Origin: Marasmius tenuissimus
Taxonomy: Eukaryota; Basidiomycota; Agaricomycetes; Agaricales; Marasmiaceae
NCBI GenBank assembly: GCA_029532415.1
Contig: JAQOTA010000054.1
Coordinates: 2,976,001 to 3,040,000 of the forward strand
Direction of reading: 5' to 3'
DNA: 64,000 bases
The notes beneath the pieces are model-generated. The model saw only the letters and a list, made by a program, of their open reading frames with translations. It was not told the origin of the DNA and did no database searches. Both the position numbers and the translations under genes were made by a program. Below, in pieces: positions 22,532 through 33,712 of this stretch (position 1 is its first letter; every line of letters starts with the position of its first letter).

Positions 22532-24383
22532 CTACACAACGCCAGCGTCTCTCAACTCCTTGATCTGCTCTGGAATGTATCCCAACTCTGACAGAACCTG
22601 CGAACAAGGTTTCAGTATCGGTACGGGGGCTCGGACACTGATATTAGACTTACCTCGTCTGTATGTTCAGACAACCACGGGGGATGTCTTCTCACCGGCA
22701 TCTTCTGTCCGTTGTATGAGATGGGGGGACCGACTAATTTGATCTTGCCGGCTCGTGGGTGCTGCGTAAGAGGTGAGTACGCACGGAGAGGTGTGCATCA
22801 TACATAGCGCAAACTTACATCCACTTCGATAGCAACCTTACGAGCGATTGCCTGAGGATGGTTGAATGTTTCTTGAATATTGTTGATTGGACCGTGAGGC
22901 ACGCTTTAGGATTAGCAGTCGAGTAGGGATCAGTACCATAGGCGGGCCAATTGAGCAGCGACTTACCCAGTCCCCTTGAATCGCTCTAACCAAACATCCC
23001 TATCATCTTTCATGAATTGGTCGGTGATAATCCGAATAAGTTCATCCCGATTCTTGACACGCGCAGCGTTGGTGATGAACTTTGGATCTGTTGGGAGGGA
23101 GGGAACGTCGAGGACTTTGGTGCAGAGCGTTCTGAACTGGAGTGCAGGTGCAGTGTGAATTTACGGGCGGTGGACGAGGGGGAGGGCATTCACCTGTTTG
23201 TCATTACCAGCCCCAATCATTATGAAACCGTCTTTACACGGGAAAACTTCGTAAGGAACGACGGAAGGATGAGCGGTACCGTGTCTCGTGGCTTCTTTTC
23301 CTGCGATGAGGTAGTTGGATGCGATGTTGGCTAGACCGGCGACCTGGGGTGGCTCATATAAGCTTGGGAATGGAGGGTCAGTTCTGACGAACGAACCTGG
23401 CATTCGAACAGGTTTGCGTCAATCCATACGCCCTTTCCAGTTTGTTGTCGTGAGATCAGAGCGGCCATGATTGCGCCGTGAGTGTAGAGACCGGTAGCGA
23501 TGTCGGTTGCGGCGACGCCGACTTTGGAGGGGGGTCGGTCTGGTTCTCCGGTTCTGAGAAAAGTGGAGTCGATGAGTGAAGTTACGTGTACGGAAATAGA
23601 TGGAGAGCCGGACATACATGTGCATCAAACCAGCCTCACCCTCGATGATCACGTCGTAACCAGCATTTTGACGGAATGGGCCTGTCTGGCCGTAGCCTGT
23701 ATGGAAGCGGAACGCGTATTCATGTCAGGAGAACGCGTTAAAGTGGGAGGAAAGGCAAGTGCTCTCACCAGTAACAGAAGCATAAATCAACCTTGGGTTG
23801 ATTTTCTTGCAATCCTCCCAGCCAAGCCCGAACTCGGAGAGTTTCCCTGCAATAAAGTTCTCGACCAGAACATCTGATTGTGCCACCAACTTGCGAATGA
23901 TCTCCAAGCCTTTGGGGGATTTGAAATCGACAGTGATGGAACGCTTGTTACGGTTGATGGCGAGGTAATACGCGCTTTCTGCGGGAAGATGAGTTGATTT
24001 TGTGGGTTGTTGGGACTCTGGGAGGAGTGGTGCGGCTGGTGGGTTCCATGTGCCTATCCGAAGAGTCATGATAAACTGGGATGCAGCATGAGAAACGAGC
24101 TCGTACGAGTATCATCGCCCTTTCCAATCTGCTCGACTTTGATTACATCTGCCCCCAAGTCTGCCAGTAGCATTGTTGCTGTCGGACCAGCCAAAATACG
24201 TGTCAAGTCTAATATCTTGATTCCCTTCAATGGGGGAGGCATAGGGTCATCGGTGCTCCTTCCTTGCTCTGCTTGGGTCGTTTGGAGGCGGCGAATGCTG
24301 GTGTAGACATTCTGAATCGGCTGAACTCGAGTGAGTTTGCTGGAATACACTGTCGATGCTCTATGTAGACTGCGGGACAACAT
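22532..24383 (-). CDS. mitochondrial class III CoA-transferase (CaiB/BaiF, SUGCT-like)
   Basis: Multi-exon gene on the minus strand; ATG at 24383, TAG at 22532. The N-terminal 30 residues are Arg/Ser/Leu-rich and lack acidic residues ([19 protein letters not shown]), a good mitochondrial presequence. The mature part opens with [16 protein letters not shown] and [14 protein letters not shown], the hallmark N-terminus of family III CoA-transferases. It continues with [45 protein letters not shown] and [18 protein letters not shown], and ends in [13 protein letters not shown]. The Asp of the TDIATG block fits the family's catalytic Asp, which carries the CoA through an acyl-enzyme intermediate. 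Family members move CoA between carboxylic acids; the eukaryotic mitochondrial branch includes succinate-hydroxymethylglutarate CoA-transferase, the likeliest role here. The exact substrates are not visible. Confidence 0.88.
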
Positions 24384-24829
24384 GGAGGAAAGCAAGAAAG
24401 AACGAACCTGGAGTTGAGCATTTCGTTCCGGGTTCGGATTTGTCGGGTAGCACTTGAGAACAATTCCCTTGGGCCCCGGTTACTTTCGGCCCGGTCGCCT
24501 GAAAGGACTAAGCGCCCATTCACGCCAATGAGCTGGTACCTTATTTTTTCTCTTTAGCCTTCTTGCTCGTAGTTTTACAGCCAAACAGTGAGCGAGTGAT
24601 TTCAAACTACCAAGAGAAAGAAACAGAGTAGCTCTGGGACCATGAACGAGCTGCGAGTGTCTGAGAATAAGTGGAATGATTGATAATGCATGTTGTGGAA
24701 TGAGAACATCTTTATTGGACTCCCAAAGCTACTTATAAGATACTCGAAAGCAATCAGCCTTGCACGGAAACTTCTCCAGCCACCCTGTTAAGTTTCGAAG
24801 GAGAATGAGGGAGGTTCATTACTTGCCCG
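24384..24829. other. 5' flank of the CoA-transferase and 3' flank of the dehydrogenase
   Basis: The 446 bases hold the promoter and leader of the minus-strand CoA-transferase (next to 24383) and the 3' untranslated region of the minus-strand dehydrogenase (next to 24830). No TATA box, RNA gene or repeat stands out. Confidence 0.4.
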
Positions 24830-26080
24830 TCATCGCTCTCCAGAGAAATCGGTGCTATACGAGACTTCCTTCCATTCTTCCAAGTTGGCGAGAGCCGTCT
24901 CGCAGTGCTCCTTGGCGACCTCATAGCAATCGCTGCCGAACTGGATATGTGTTGGGAGAGGTTTGCCTTGTTCAGCCTCGTGAATGAGATCAAGAATGGC
25001 TTGAGCCCCTTTTCGAGGGTCTCCGAGTTGCTTTCCGTTGTACTCTACGAGTATAAAAAAGATATTAGCATTACGCAGGTCGTAAGTAGGAGTTATTCAC
25101 CTTGCAGTGAAGCGTTGTAATTCTCTGTCAATTCGGCATAGTCAGGTATCCTTGTAACGGAGGTTTTACGGTTGCCGGGGTTTAAGAAAGATGTACGGAA
25201 GTGCCCGAGGTCGATGCAGATGCTGCGCAGGCCTAAGGGTGCAATCTCAGCGTGAAGAGTTTGTGAAAGGCCTGAACCTGTGGGTCAGAAACCAAATCGC
25301 GGATACCACATTAGAAAAAATGTCGTGACCTCGTACTGCCCACTTTGTGGCTGCGTATAAGCCCCCGTTGGGCAAGTCCCTGGTGGAGGTTCGTCAGTAT
25401 CTGAAACTCGGAGACCGAGATATGCACTGATCCATGCAGTTTCAAAGGTAACGTTCTCACCTCCATCCGCCTAGTGATCCTACGAACACCACCGTCCCCG
25501 TTTTACGCTTACGCATGTGGGGCAAAAAGGCACGGGTGACATTCAACGCGCCAAATACGTTCGTACTACAAATGACGGGATGAGCTTCCCAGTACACTTC
25601 TCTCCAAGTGAACTCTAAGCTTTCCATGCTAGACTCACTTAAATTGATCGTACGTCTCCTCTGGACTACGGGTTCAAAGTCAGAGAGGAGTCGAAGCATT
25701 AGCTAGAAACGAGACGTACGTGCTCTCTTCGATGGCCCCACACAAGCCATAGCCGGCATTGTTGACCAAGACGTCCACTCTCCCGTAGAAAGCTATCGCT
25801 TTCTCCGCAACCTCTCGCAAGCGATCCAAAGGCTCTGTCACGTCCAACTCAAGGGTTTCCGCGCCTTTGTCTTTAAGATCGGAATCGACCTGGGGCAGAG
25901 ACCCCGAGTGACGCCTTGCGGTAGCGATGACTTTGTCTCCACGATTGAGAGCTGCGATGGCGAGTTCTCGTCCGATACCGGTTCTTACGATTTGAACGGT
26001 TATCACATCAGTTGTGAGTATGAGAATGTGCGACCTGCTACGCACGATGTGCCAGTAATGAACCATACTAGCTGGGTCAT
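24830..26080 (-). CDS. short-chain dehydrogenase/reductase (classical SDR)
   Basis: Six exons on the minus strand, ATG at 26080, TGA at 24830-24832. Splicing at GTGCGT just inside the first exon restores the dinucleotide-binding motif VWFITGTSTGIGRELAIAAL (TGxxxGIG). Later landmarks are ARR after the second strand, the VDVLVNNAGYGLCGAIEES block (NNAG), FNTNVFGALNVTRAFLPHMR, VVFVGSLGG holding the catalytic Ser, and GLYAATKWAVRG giving the YxxxK pair. The C-terminal part (GLRSICIDLGHFRTSF) is the usual substrate-side region. The R after the second strand suggests NADP(H). The enzyme oxidises or reduces an alcohol/carbonyl of unknown identity, in the cytosol since no targeting sequence is seen. 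The first two-thirds of this gene plus its promoter has been copied to 32662-33712. Confidence 0.9.
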
Positions 26081-26904
26081 GGTAATATCGATGTGATGTT
26101 GAGAGTATAAAAACGGTATCTTTACCACCTGAGCGCTTTTATCTTGGGAAAGAGTCCAGTGAGTTACAAGAACATGTCACAGGTTGAGGTGCCTTCAATA
26201 ATTAACTTGAAGCTTCGGCACAAGGTGGGGAGTCGTGGCAGCTTGTTGAAAGTAGAGGAAGCGTTTCACAGATGGCACGTTGCGCGCACTACTCATGATG
26301 CTGATAATCCCCATGATGGATGGATGATACTGCGAGCCGGAGGTTAGCGATTAGAAAACGGAGAGTCGACGGTACCTGTTGCTCTGGCCTTTTAGCATTC
26401 CTGGTGACCGGCGAAGCGGTGTGAATTGCAATGACGTCCTTCAGTCCGGTCGCGTGACTCAGCGGCAAGCTCTTCCCGATCGTGACGATTCCAGCGTCGC
26501 CGTTTGTTTCCTCCTCTCCAGTTCCTCTCTGATGCTCGCACGCCCCAAATACAGTCACTGGTTTTGCTCGAAACCTGGCTGACAGTAGAGGTCGATGTCA
26601 AGACAGCCTGTCGATGGCACGCGGGGGCCTCGTTTGTTTGGAATGGGTGGCGTGTAAACATCGCTTCACGAGACTAGAAATATCCACGACCTCCCCAGCA
26701 CCATTCTTCACGTACATTGTCATTTCCTCTCCAATCGCCTATCAACTGTCCCATCTTACGCACTATAAACAGGCTCTAGCAACACCGTCCATTTCCCCAA
26801 AGCTCTGTGTCCGTTATTGACATCACGCAGGTAAATTTCGAGATCTTCTCGATTCCCAGACATCCCAGAAAATCTCAAAGTTTTGTCCACCACTGCAGTC
26901 TCCA
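26081..26904. other. divergent intergenic between SDR (-) and Nudix (+)
   Basis: No gene is supported. The left half (to about 26455) is the upstream region of the dehydrogenase and is part of a segment found again at 33360-33712. The right half is the promoter region of the Nudix gene. No RNA gene was seen. Confidence 0.45.
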
Positions 26905-27429
26905 ATGCCTACTTCATTGACAATCGAATCACCCTCCTTCTCCGACCAATTTGTTATCAGCTGTGGAACAGTCACATTGGATCTGCAGTTGGGGAAAGCC
27001 CTTCTTATTCGGTGGAACAAGAACGGTGAAATAATGCTCCCAAAGGGTCGAAAAAACATCGGAGAATCCCTTTATGATGCTGCACTACGAGAAACGTTGG
27101 AGGAGACAGGCTACAAAGCCACGTCTCTCCCTCTACCCGTCGCCACACTTTCCACACCCAAAACCGATACAGATGACGGGCTACCACACACGGAGCCCAT
27201 CGCTGTCAACCAGCGGTTCTCTCCGAAAAAGCAGCTCAAGATCATCTTCTGGTTTGCAGCACAAGCAGACTCAACTCAACCACGGCAAATGGGATCCCAG
27301 CAGGAAGATGAGGACTTTGAGCCGTTGTGGACCCCCGTTGGTGAAGTCGATCAGACCTTGACGTTTGATGAGGACAGGCAGATAGCGCAAAAGGTCATCG
27401 ATGGTGCTAGACATCTGATTAACGAATGA
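26905..27429 (+). CDS. Nudix hydrolase
   Basis: Intronless frame of 174 aa with an ATG at 26905. A full Nudix box GX5EX7REUXEEXGU lies at residues 48-70: G48, E54, then RE at 62-63, EE at 66-67, G69, Y70. The flanking text fits the Nudix fold (ALLIRWNKNGEIMLPKG before, FWFAAQAD in the following strand). The E residues of the REUXEE core bind the divalent metals used for hydrolysis of nucleoside diphosphates linked to another group. The small size and the lysine-rich loop after the box resemble the diadenosine/diphosphoinositol polyphosphate subgroup, but substrate cannot be settled. There is no targeting signal. The gene is complete and well preserved, in contrast to the decayed DNA downstream. 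Confidence 0.92.
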   Translation: MPTSLTIESPSFSDQFVISCGTVTLDLQLGKALLIRWNKNGEIMLPKGRKNIGESLYDAALRETLEETGYKATSLPLPVATLSTPKTDTDDGLPHTEPIAVNQRFSPKKQLKIIFWFAAQADSTQPRQMGSQQEDEDFEPLWTPVGEVDQTLTFDEDRQIAQKVIDGARHLINE

Positions 27430-29000
27430 AATGTACTATCGATACAGTATATGTGATGGATACAACATCGGGCTCTGTGTATGGGGTGGGGAACCACTCC
27501 GACCTCGTGTTTGGGTTTGACACGATTCTGACCGCCGTTCTCCGGGTTCATGCATCATGGCTGAATCACTCCTAAATTTCTTGCCTAATCATGACTTCGT
27601 TGACGCCCTTTTATTCGCTGCTTTGCTGTGGTCGTTGATGAGCGACACGCTACTTATGGCGAACATTGAACAAGGCTTCGCTGCCCGCGTGTCGCACTGA
27701 CTTACACTATGTTTCTTCCTTAGTCGTTCGTAGGCTCCACGAATCGGACACCACGGTAAGCCGCTTTTATCGCCAGCTTTCTCCCTATTCCCAGTGTTCC
27801 TTTTCATACAACGTTCCCCAGGCGTGGTTTTTTATGTTCTCCAAGGCTCACACGCTGCCCATCCCGAACTCCTCTTGACACCGGACAGTAAGCCACTACC
27901 ATTGTACCTCATTAATGTATCCCTATTCGTTTATCCATGGTACCCTGCAGGCCAAATTCTACTGTCATCACAGTGATGGGCTGATATCACGCTACGCTGA
28001 AGGGACTCGCTTAGCCGTACTACGTCTCTGCCCAGCTCTGCCCGAGTCCGGTATGGCTACATGTTGTATCCCTCATCTAACCAGCGATGACCGAATTCTC
28101 GTAGCATGATTTTGATGATAACAAACTCCAATTCGAGTCGCAGGAAGCGTTGTATACGATTTTACGAACCTGGTATACTTGGGCTATAACTTGAAAGGTC
28201 ACTGTGATCCTTGTTCAAAAGTACTTCGCCTTTACTCATAGTGCTTCTAGTACTTCATTTGCCGCGATAGTTCGGATGTCGTCACAAGACCTCAGGTGAT
28301 AAGTTGACATATCGCCCGAGGTGCGATAGGTACGGCGATACGCATGGCGAGGGCCACCTGGGGTTTTTTAGCCTTGAGATTGGCAAACCATGCCCATACC
28401 TACCGTCATACATATCACCTCTCAGGTGATATGTCAACCTACCAACCGGGGTCTTGCAGGGTCTTGCCTCCGGTGAACAATAGTAATGAAGGAGGCGGCA
28501 ATGCCACACTGATAACCCTGGCTCTAGGTTTTCCCAAAGTCAATTGTTTCCCTGGATGTCGATCCACTAGCCCCATCAGTGCTGGTGGCTTGTGCTGCGG
28601 CATCGCTGCCATCGGAATACCTCCAGAAAATTCAAAAACCAGGGTGAGCGTTGTTCTCACCAATGATCTAGCTTCTGTTGCGGCTCCTCAGCTTCGGAGG
28701 TTGGTTTCCTGTGGAATAGGTTAGTTTCGGATAGGTCTACATACATACTTTTGCGAGATTTCTCCGTTTGTTGGACCGCACTGACTTTTTCTAGGCCGTA
28801 TCTGACAGGGCAATTGAAGGGGCACTCCGAAGTGCTTGGTGGCGAGTTGGGACCGAACATGAATTCATGTTATCTCCCTCCACAGTGACGTGCGGACGTC
28901 ATTCTACATTCCACAGACAGCAATGATTCAGAACGGCTTTCGCTGAGCACCCATATAAGGGCCCAAACGTTTAGTCCCTACTAGTGAATCTTCGTGTATC
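27430..29000. other. intergenic, no supported gene
   Basis: No spliced gene could be assembled. Short frames at 27589-28100 and 28344-28860 on both strands have no motif. A small inverted-repeat structure occupies 28303-28437. The last 100 bases contain CATATAAGGG at about 28951, a plausible TATA element about 50 bases before the ATG at 29001. Confidence 0.45.
28303..28437. repeat. short inverted-repeat element, possible small MITE
   Basis: The left arm GTTGACATATCGCCCGAG and the reverse complement of the right arm GTTGACATATCACCTGAG agree over about 28 bp with a few changes and one short gap. The two arms enclose about 78 bp. No clear target duplication was found, so it could be a decayed MITE or an unrelated foldback sequence. 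Confidence 0.5.
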
Positions 29001-32000
29001 ATGAACACTCTCCAGTCCCCCAAAAAGACACAAGCCTCTGGCTACCTAAACCCCTCTGTTGACCCCTCTACCCTCGGATTTTTACTCATTTCCTTGGGTG
29101 GCGGTCGCGCTGTTAGCTCTTCTCCTCCCAGTTCCCTCACTGACTGGGATGGTATCGGCATAGTCACCCGAAGGGAAGAAATCGTCGACCTTGTCACAAC
29201 TCATCGCCAACGACTCTCTGAATTGTTATGGATCGCGAAAGAGGAGTGTCCCTGTTGGGAGGTACGCCACACATCGTGTGTTTATTGTTCGAGCTGGCAA
29301 TAACTTTTGATACTTCTAGGGATTCGACTCTCCCCCTGCTGACAGCAACAGGGAGTGGTGGGACGTCCTTCGCTTCTCCGGTCGTGGAGAAGACGGCGCG
29401 AAACGAACGATCAAAATTTGGAGTATGGAAAGCCTCCTTTCTACTTCCTCCTCGCCTAGGCCGTGTCGACTAGGCGTTCTTTCGAGCCGATGCGTTCATT
29501 CATTCGCAACAGGGAACATACTGAATGTGTATCAGCCACAGCCAGTGTCGAGTAATCTTTTTATTCTCGAAGACGCGGACTTCATCACGCACATGAGCCA
29601 CCTGCCCAACTCCGACGATGTTCCTGCTAGCCTTCCTGGGGTAACCTGCGATTTGCTGTTAACAGCGGTCTCTGTATATGTCTCTTGTAAAGACATGGTC
29701 AGATTGATATCATTCCAACTCACGTCGAAATGGTTGACGATCTCAGGCGCTGGGAGCAATATCGAGAGCTTCATCAGCTGCCTGTATCCGTCGGAGAAAT
29801 TCTCCGAAGCGTATCGCCGCCAGTTGTCGGAGAATATGATCAGTTTCATATCTGATATTGGGAGGGACGCTCAACGTCTCAAAATCAGGCTGCTCGGGGA
29901 GCTGGGGCCTTTAGCGGTCCCTTGCGAACCGCGCATATCGTTCGTTCTCGATCAACATAGCAATACTGGGTATAGCGGCGTAAAGTTCATTGGTCGGTCG
30001 AGCTGGATTCCCGCCCCTGTCGAACGAAGTTTGGAAGAGCCACCTTCGACATCTATGCCCAGCTATACACTCAAAGCTGATTCAACGCATCCCGTCCCAC
30101 CATCTCCATTCTCCTCAAACTCGACAGCACACATCGCGAGCTTGTGCTTCACATCAGACGAGTCACAGGCTTCGGAGTGGCGCGAAGTGTTTTTCAAGTC
30201 CGGACCAGGAATCGCCACCGAACTGTCCATTCTCCCCACCGTCCAGAAACACTTTCCTCCCCATGTTCTTCAGCAGGCGTGTGGGTACGACACTGCTCGG
30301 GAGGTTATCATCTTCAGTAGGTTCCACGGTAAATCTCTGAACGAGGTTCGGTTGGAACTCCTGAACAACCCTGGCCCCTATGATCCCGCTGCCACGTCAT
30401 CGAAGAGGGAAGTGTTCCGGTGTCTCGTGAACATAGAACTTGCTCGTTCCAGGCATGTCATGGCCGCACAGCTCAGCACCTTCTCTACCGAGCCTGAATT
30501 GCGGCCCGGGGCTGAACGGGGGATCCATCGTTTCTTCCATGACCGGTTGCATCTTAATCGTCGGATGACCGAATTTTATGGAGGGAGTGGTTCGGACGTG
30601 TCTTTCCTGCGGACGGAGGGGAACAAATGTGTGACGGTCGACGAGCTGATGGCCTTACCTTTGATAATCAACGGGATCGAATACCCAAGTCTGGAATCCC
30701 AGTTCAGGAGGGCGGAAGTCATACTAGATCCCGCTGGACAACATCTTCATAGGTCCGCCACAGCGTTCGGACTAGGAGATGGGCATGGGGGGAACCTCAT
30801 GGTCCCTGCGAATATGGACTCAGATGGGCTTCGGTTTATTGACTTTGAAGTTGCTGGATACCACCACCCCATCCTCGACCAGGCTAAACCTCTCTACGTC
30901 GATGCATTCTTTGGTGTCCTGTACAAGGAACTTGTCCAGCCCGGAGGGGAATATGCGAGTAAAATCAACGTTCAGTGGGAGGTTGCGGAAGAGACCATTA
31001 ACATCGACTATGCCGTCCAGTTCAACCTTCTTGATCGAGCACTTGCCGTGATCAAATTGGAATGCGTCTTGCGTCCATTACTTGACCGTTTGGTCACCGA
31101 GGCACCGACTGAGGTCGAATCGTCTATCGAGCTGCTTTCGGCGGCTCTTTTCACAAACGCCCTCCTGACACGAAACTTTTCGAAGTTGCCTGCTGAAGTC
31201 TTCTTCCTGAATTGCGCGGTGGGGACGACTTTGATGCACGATATAAAGTCGGCGTTCAAGTCGTTTTTCGACTGGGATTCTTGGCCCGAGGAAACAGGAG
31301 GGGTAGTGGCTCTGCGTCGTTGTCATGATGCTGACCATGAGTCAGGGTTCCTCGATGGGGATTCTCTGTTGTTGCTTCTCGAGGCTCTCCTGAACCGGAC
31401 GATCAATGAAACGACTCTAGAGCCGGGGACGGTTTTCTTGAAGCGCTTTGAGGATACGCTTCAATTACACCGACGGTTCTCGAAGGATCAAGGAGAGAGC
31501 TCAGGCGCCGTGACCAGAAGAATAAGCACGGCGCGAGCACTAGGAATAAAGGTAAACTTCAGCTTGTCTCGGTTTATTCTTTACTCCTTAACTGAACCAA
31601 CTCTACAGATTGCGCCGCATACGTGTATACGTGAATGCATCTTTGCTGAGCCACGAATTGATTATCATTTCGTTTATCGGTCCATTCTGGAGAAGGCGCG
31701 CGAGCTAGGGACAGCGTCGAAGAGACTGGTGGACGTTGGGTGCTGCATGGGTAGCGATATTCGGAAACTGATTGTAGATGGATTCGACGCCGAGGTAATG
31801 TCATCCCTATCATGGCGTGAAGTACCTGGCAGGCTCACCGTGAAGTATGATAGAACATCCTCGGCATTGATCTAGAGAAAGGCAAGTCCGAAGATCTCTC
31901 TCGAATTCCTTCCCGCGACTGACTTCGAGACTCACGGTAAATTTCAGGATATTACGACCTTGGGGTGATGTTGTACAACGAATACTCGAAATCATCCTTT

Positions 32001-32459
32001 GAGTTCCGAGAGGCCGACGTTTTGTCGAAGGACTTTTACAGATTCAATCCAGACTTGGAATCAGCATTTGATTTTGTGCATTCAGCGAACGTCATCCATC
32101 TTTTTGACGCGGCCAAGCAGATTCAGTTCTTGCAGGTTATGGCCTTTCTAGCAAAGCCGGGGGGTTACGTTTGGGGACGTCAAGTAGGACTCATCGAGGA
32201 TGAGAATACGGAGACGTATCGTCAGCCAAGTGGGAAGGGTGCACGGTTCACGCCTTCAGAATTCAAGTCGTTGATTGTCGATGCAACCGGATGGGATGAG
32301 GAAGGTATAGATTACCAGAGCCACATGGTCAAGTACACCGAGCTACGTGACACTCGCAAGGACAAGCAATGGGTGCTTCAATGGTCGTTCCGAGTTCCTG
32401 TAGACAATCTGATGATGCGCCGGTTTGCAGAGGCCTTAGTGGAAGAGAGCTGCAGCTGA
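29001..32459 (+). CDS. fused phosphotransferase-like kinase and SAM methyltransferase
   Basis: Five exons (29001-29261, 29320-31551, 31609-31794, 31854-31881, 31948-32459) give about 1072 aa. The fourth intron is GC-AG (donor GCAAGT at 31882). The first about 830 residues carry an aminoglycoside-phosphotransferase/choline-kinase-like module: FGLGDGHGGNLMV fits the Brenner-type catalytic loop (D and N four residues apart), and RFIDFEVAGYHHP fits the metal-binding IDFE block. From residue about 832 a class I methyltransferase begins: IRECIFAEPRIDYHFVYRS, then motif I RLVDVGCCMGSDIRKLIVDG, DLEKGYYDLG, FVHSANVIHLFDAAKQ and a C-terminal DTRKDKQWVLQWSFRVP. The methyltransferase half resembles stand-alone basidiomycete enzymes found near secondary-metabolism genes. 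The join is a clean 57-nt phase-0 intron, so a fusion is favoured, though two genes with a mispredicted boundary are possible. Substrates are unknown. Confidence 0.78.
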
Positions 32460-32661
32460 AGGGTATACTGCAAAGTGTAATGCAGAACTTGAAATTTCTC
32501 GGAGCTGGGTACAGGCGATTTTCGAAGTGAAGGTTCCCATTGTAACGAGTATGCACGCTCTTGTGCACTGTATTGATAGACAAGAAATTTACGGACATTT
32601 CAAAGCTGTCGAATATACCCGATAAATTGGTGGTGAAGAGTCAGGACCTGAGAGTCAGGGT
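32460..32661. repeat. 3' flank shared by methyltransferase copies
   Basis: The flank downstream of the stop (from GGGTATACTG at 32460) reappears after the methyltransferase fragment at 43558-43750, and in inverted form near 53890-53985. The duplicated unit therefore included the 3' flank. It contains no gene. Confidence 0.6.
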
Positions 32662-33351
32662 CAGTCAACATCTGGGACTCGGAGACCGGGATATGCACTG
32701 GGCCATGCAGGTGCGAAGATAACGTTCTCACCTCCATCCGCTTGGTGATCCCACGAACACTACCGTCCCCGTTCTACGCTTGCGCAAGTGAGGCAAAAAA
32801 GCCCGGGTGACATTTAACGCGCCAAACACGTTCGTACTGCAAACACAAGGCGAGCTTCCCAATGCACTTCTCTCCGAGTGAACTTCAAGGTTCCCGTGCT
32901 AGACTCACTTGAACTGATCGTACGTCTCCTCTGGGCTATGAAGTCAAGTCAGAGAGGAGTCGAATCATCAGTTGGAAATGAGACGTACGTGCTCTCTTCG
33001 ATGGCCCCACACAAGCCATAACCGGCATTGTTGACCAAGACGACGTCCACCCTCCCGTAGAAAGCTATCCCTTTCTCCGCAACCTCTCGCAAGCGATCCA
33101 AAGGCTCTGTCGCGTCCAACCCAAGGGTTTCCGCGCGTTTGTCTTTGAGATCGGAATCGACCTGGGGCAGAGACCCCGAGCGACGCCTTGCGGTAGCGAT
33201 GACTTCATCTCCACAACTAAGAGCTACGATGGCGAGGTTCGTCTGAGACCAGTACTTGTGATTCGGACGGTACTCGTGTCAGTTGTGAGTATGAAATTGT
33301 GCCAACTGCTACGTACGATGTACCAGTAATGAGCCATACTAGCTGGATCGT
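32662..33351 (-). pseudogene. truncated dehydrogenase pseudogene
   Basis: Minus-strand relic of the SDR at 24830-26080. The start codon has changed from ATG to ACG (33349-33351). Exons 1-4, with the TGxxxGIG and NNAG regions, are recognisable, including a 3-bp insertion in the segment for VDVLVNN. The copy stops shortly after exon 4, so the exons holding the catalytic YxxxK and the C-terminus are missing. No functional dehydrogenase can be made from it. Confidence 0.85.
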
Positions 33352-33712
33352 GGTGATGTCGATGTGATATTGAGAGCCCGAGAAGATATCTTTGCCATTT
33401 GAGTGCTTTTATTTAGGAAGAATCCAGTGTTACGAGAATGTTTCCGAACAGGTCGAGGTGCCTCTAACTGGAAGATTCGGCACAAGGTGGGGCAAAGGCG
33501 GGGTGGCGAAGTGGAGGAAGCGTCTCACAGATGGCATGTTGCGCGCACTACTCCCGATGCTGAGAGTCCCCTTGATGGATGAATCATACTACAATTCACA
33601 GGTTAGCGATTGAAAAACGGAGAGCCGGCGTAGGTAGCCTTTTGGCGTCCGTGATGATGGTGACTGGCGAAGGAGTGTGAATGACGGCAATCCGGTCCGG
33701 TCGCGTGAAGCA
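32662..33712 (+). repeat. segmental duplication of the dehydrogenase 5' part and promoter
   Basis: This segment aligns in the same orientation with 25395-26455, covering exons 1-4 of the dehydrogenase, its introns and about 370 bases upstream of its start. Examples are CTCGGAGACCGGGATATGCA and GATGGCCCCACACAAGCCAT, each found in both places. The copy carries many substitutions and small indels. Confidence 0.85.

Noticed and set aside
23017..23334. plus-strand frames across the CoA-transferase
   Set aside because: Overlap the well-supported minus-strand exons in antisense.
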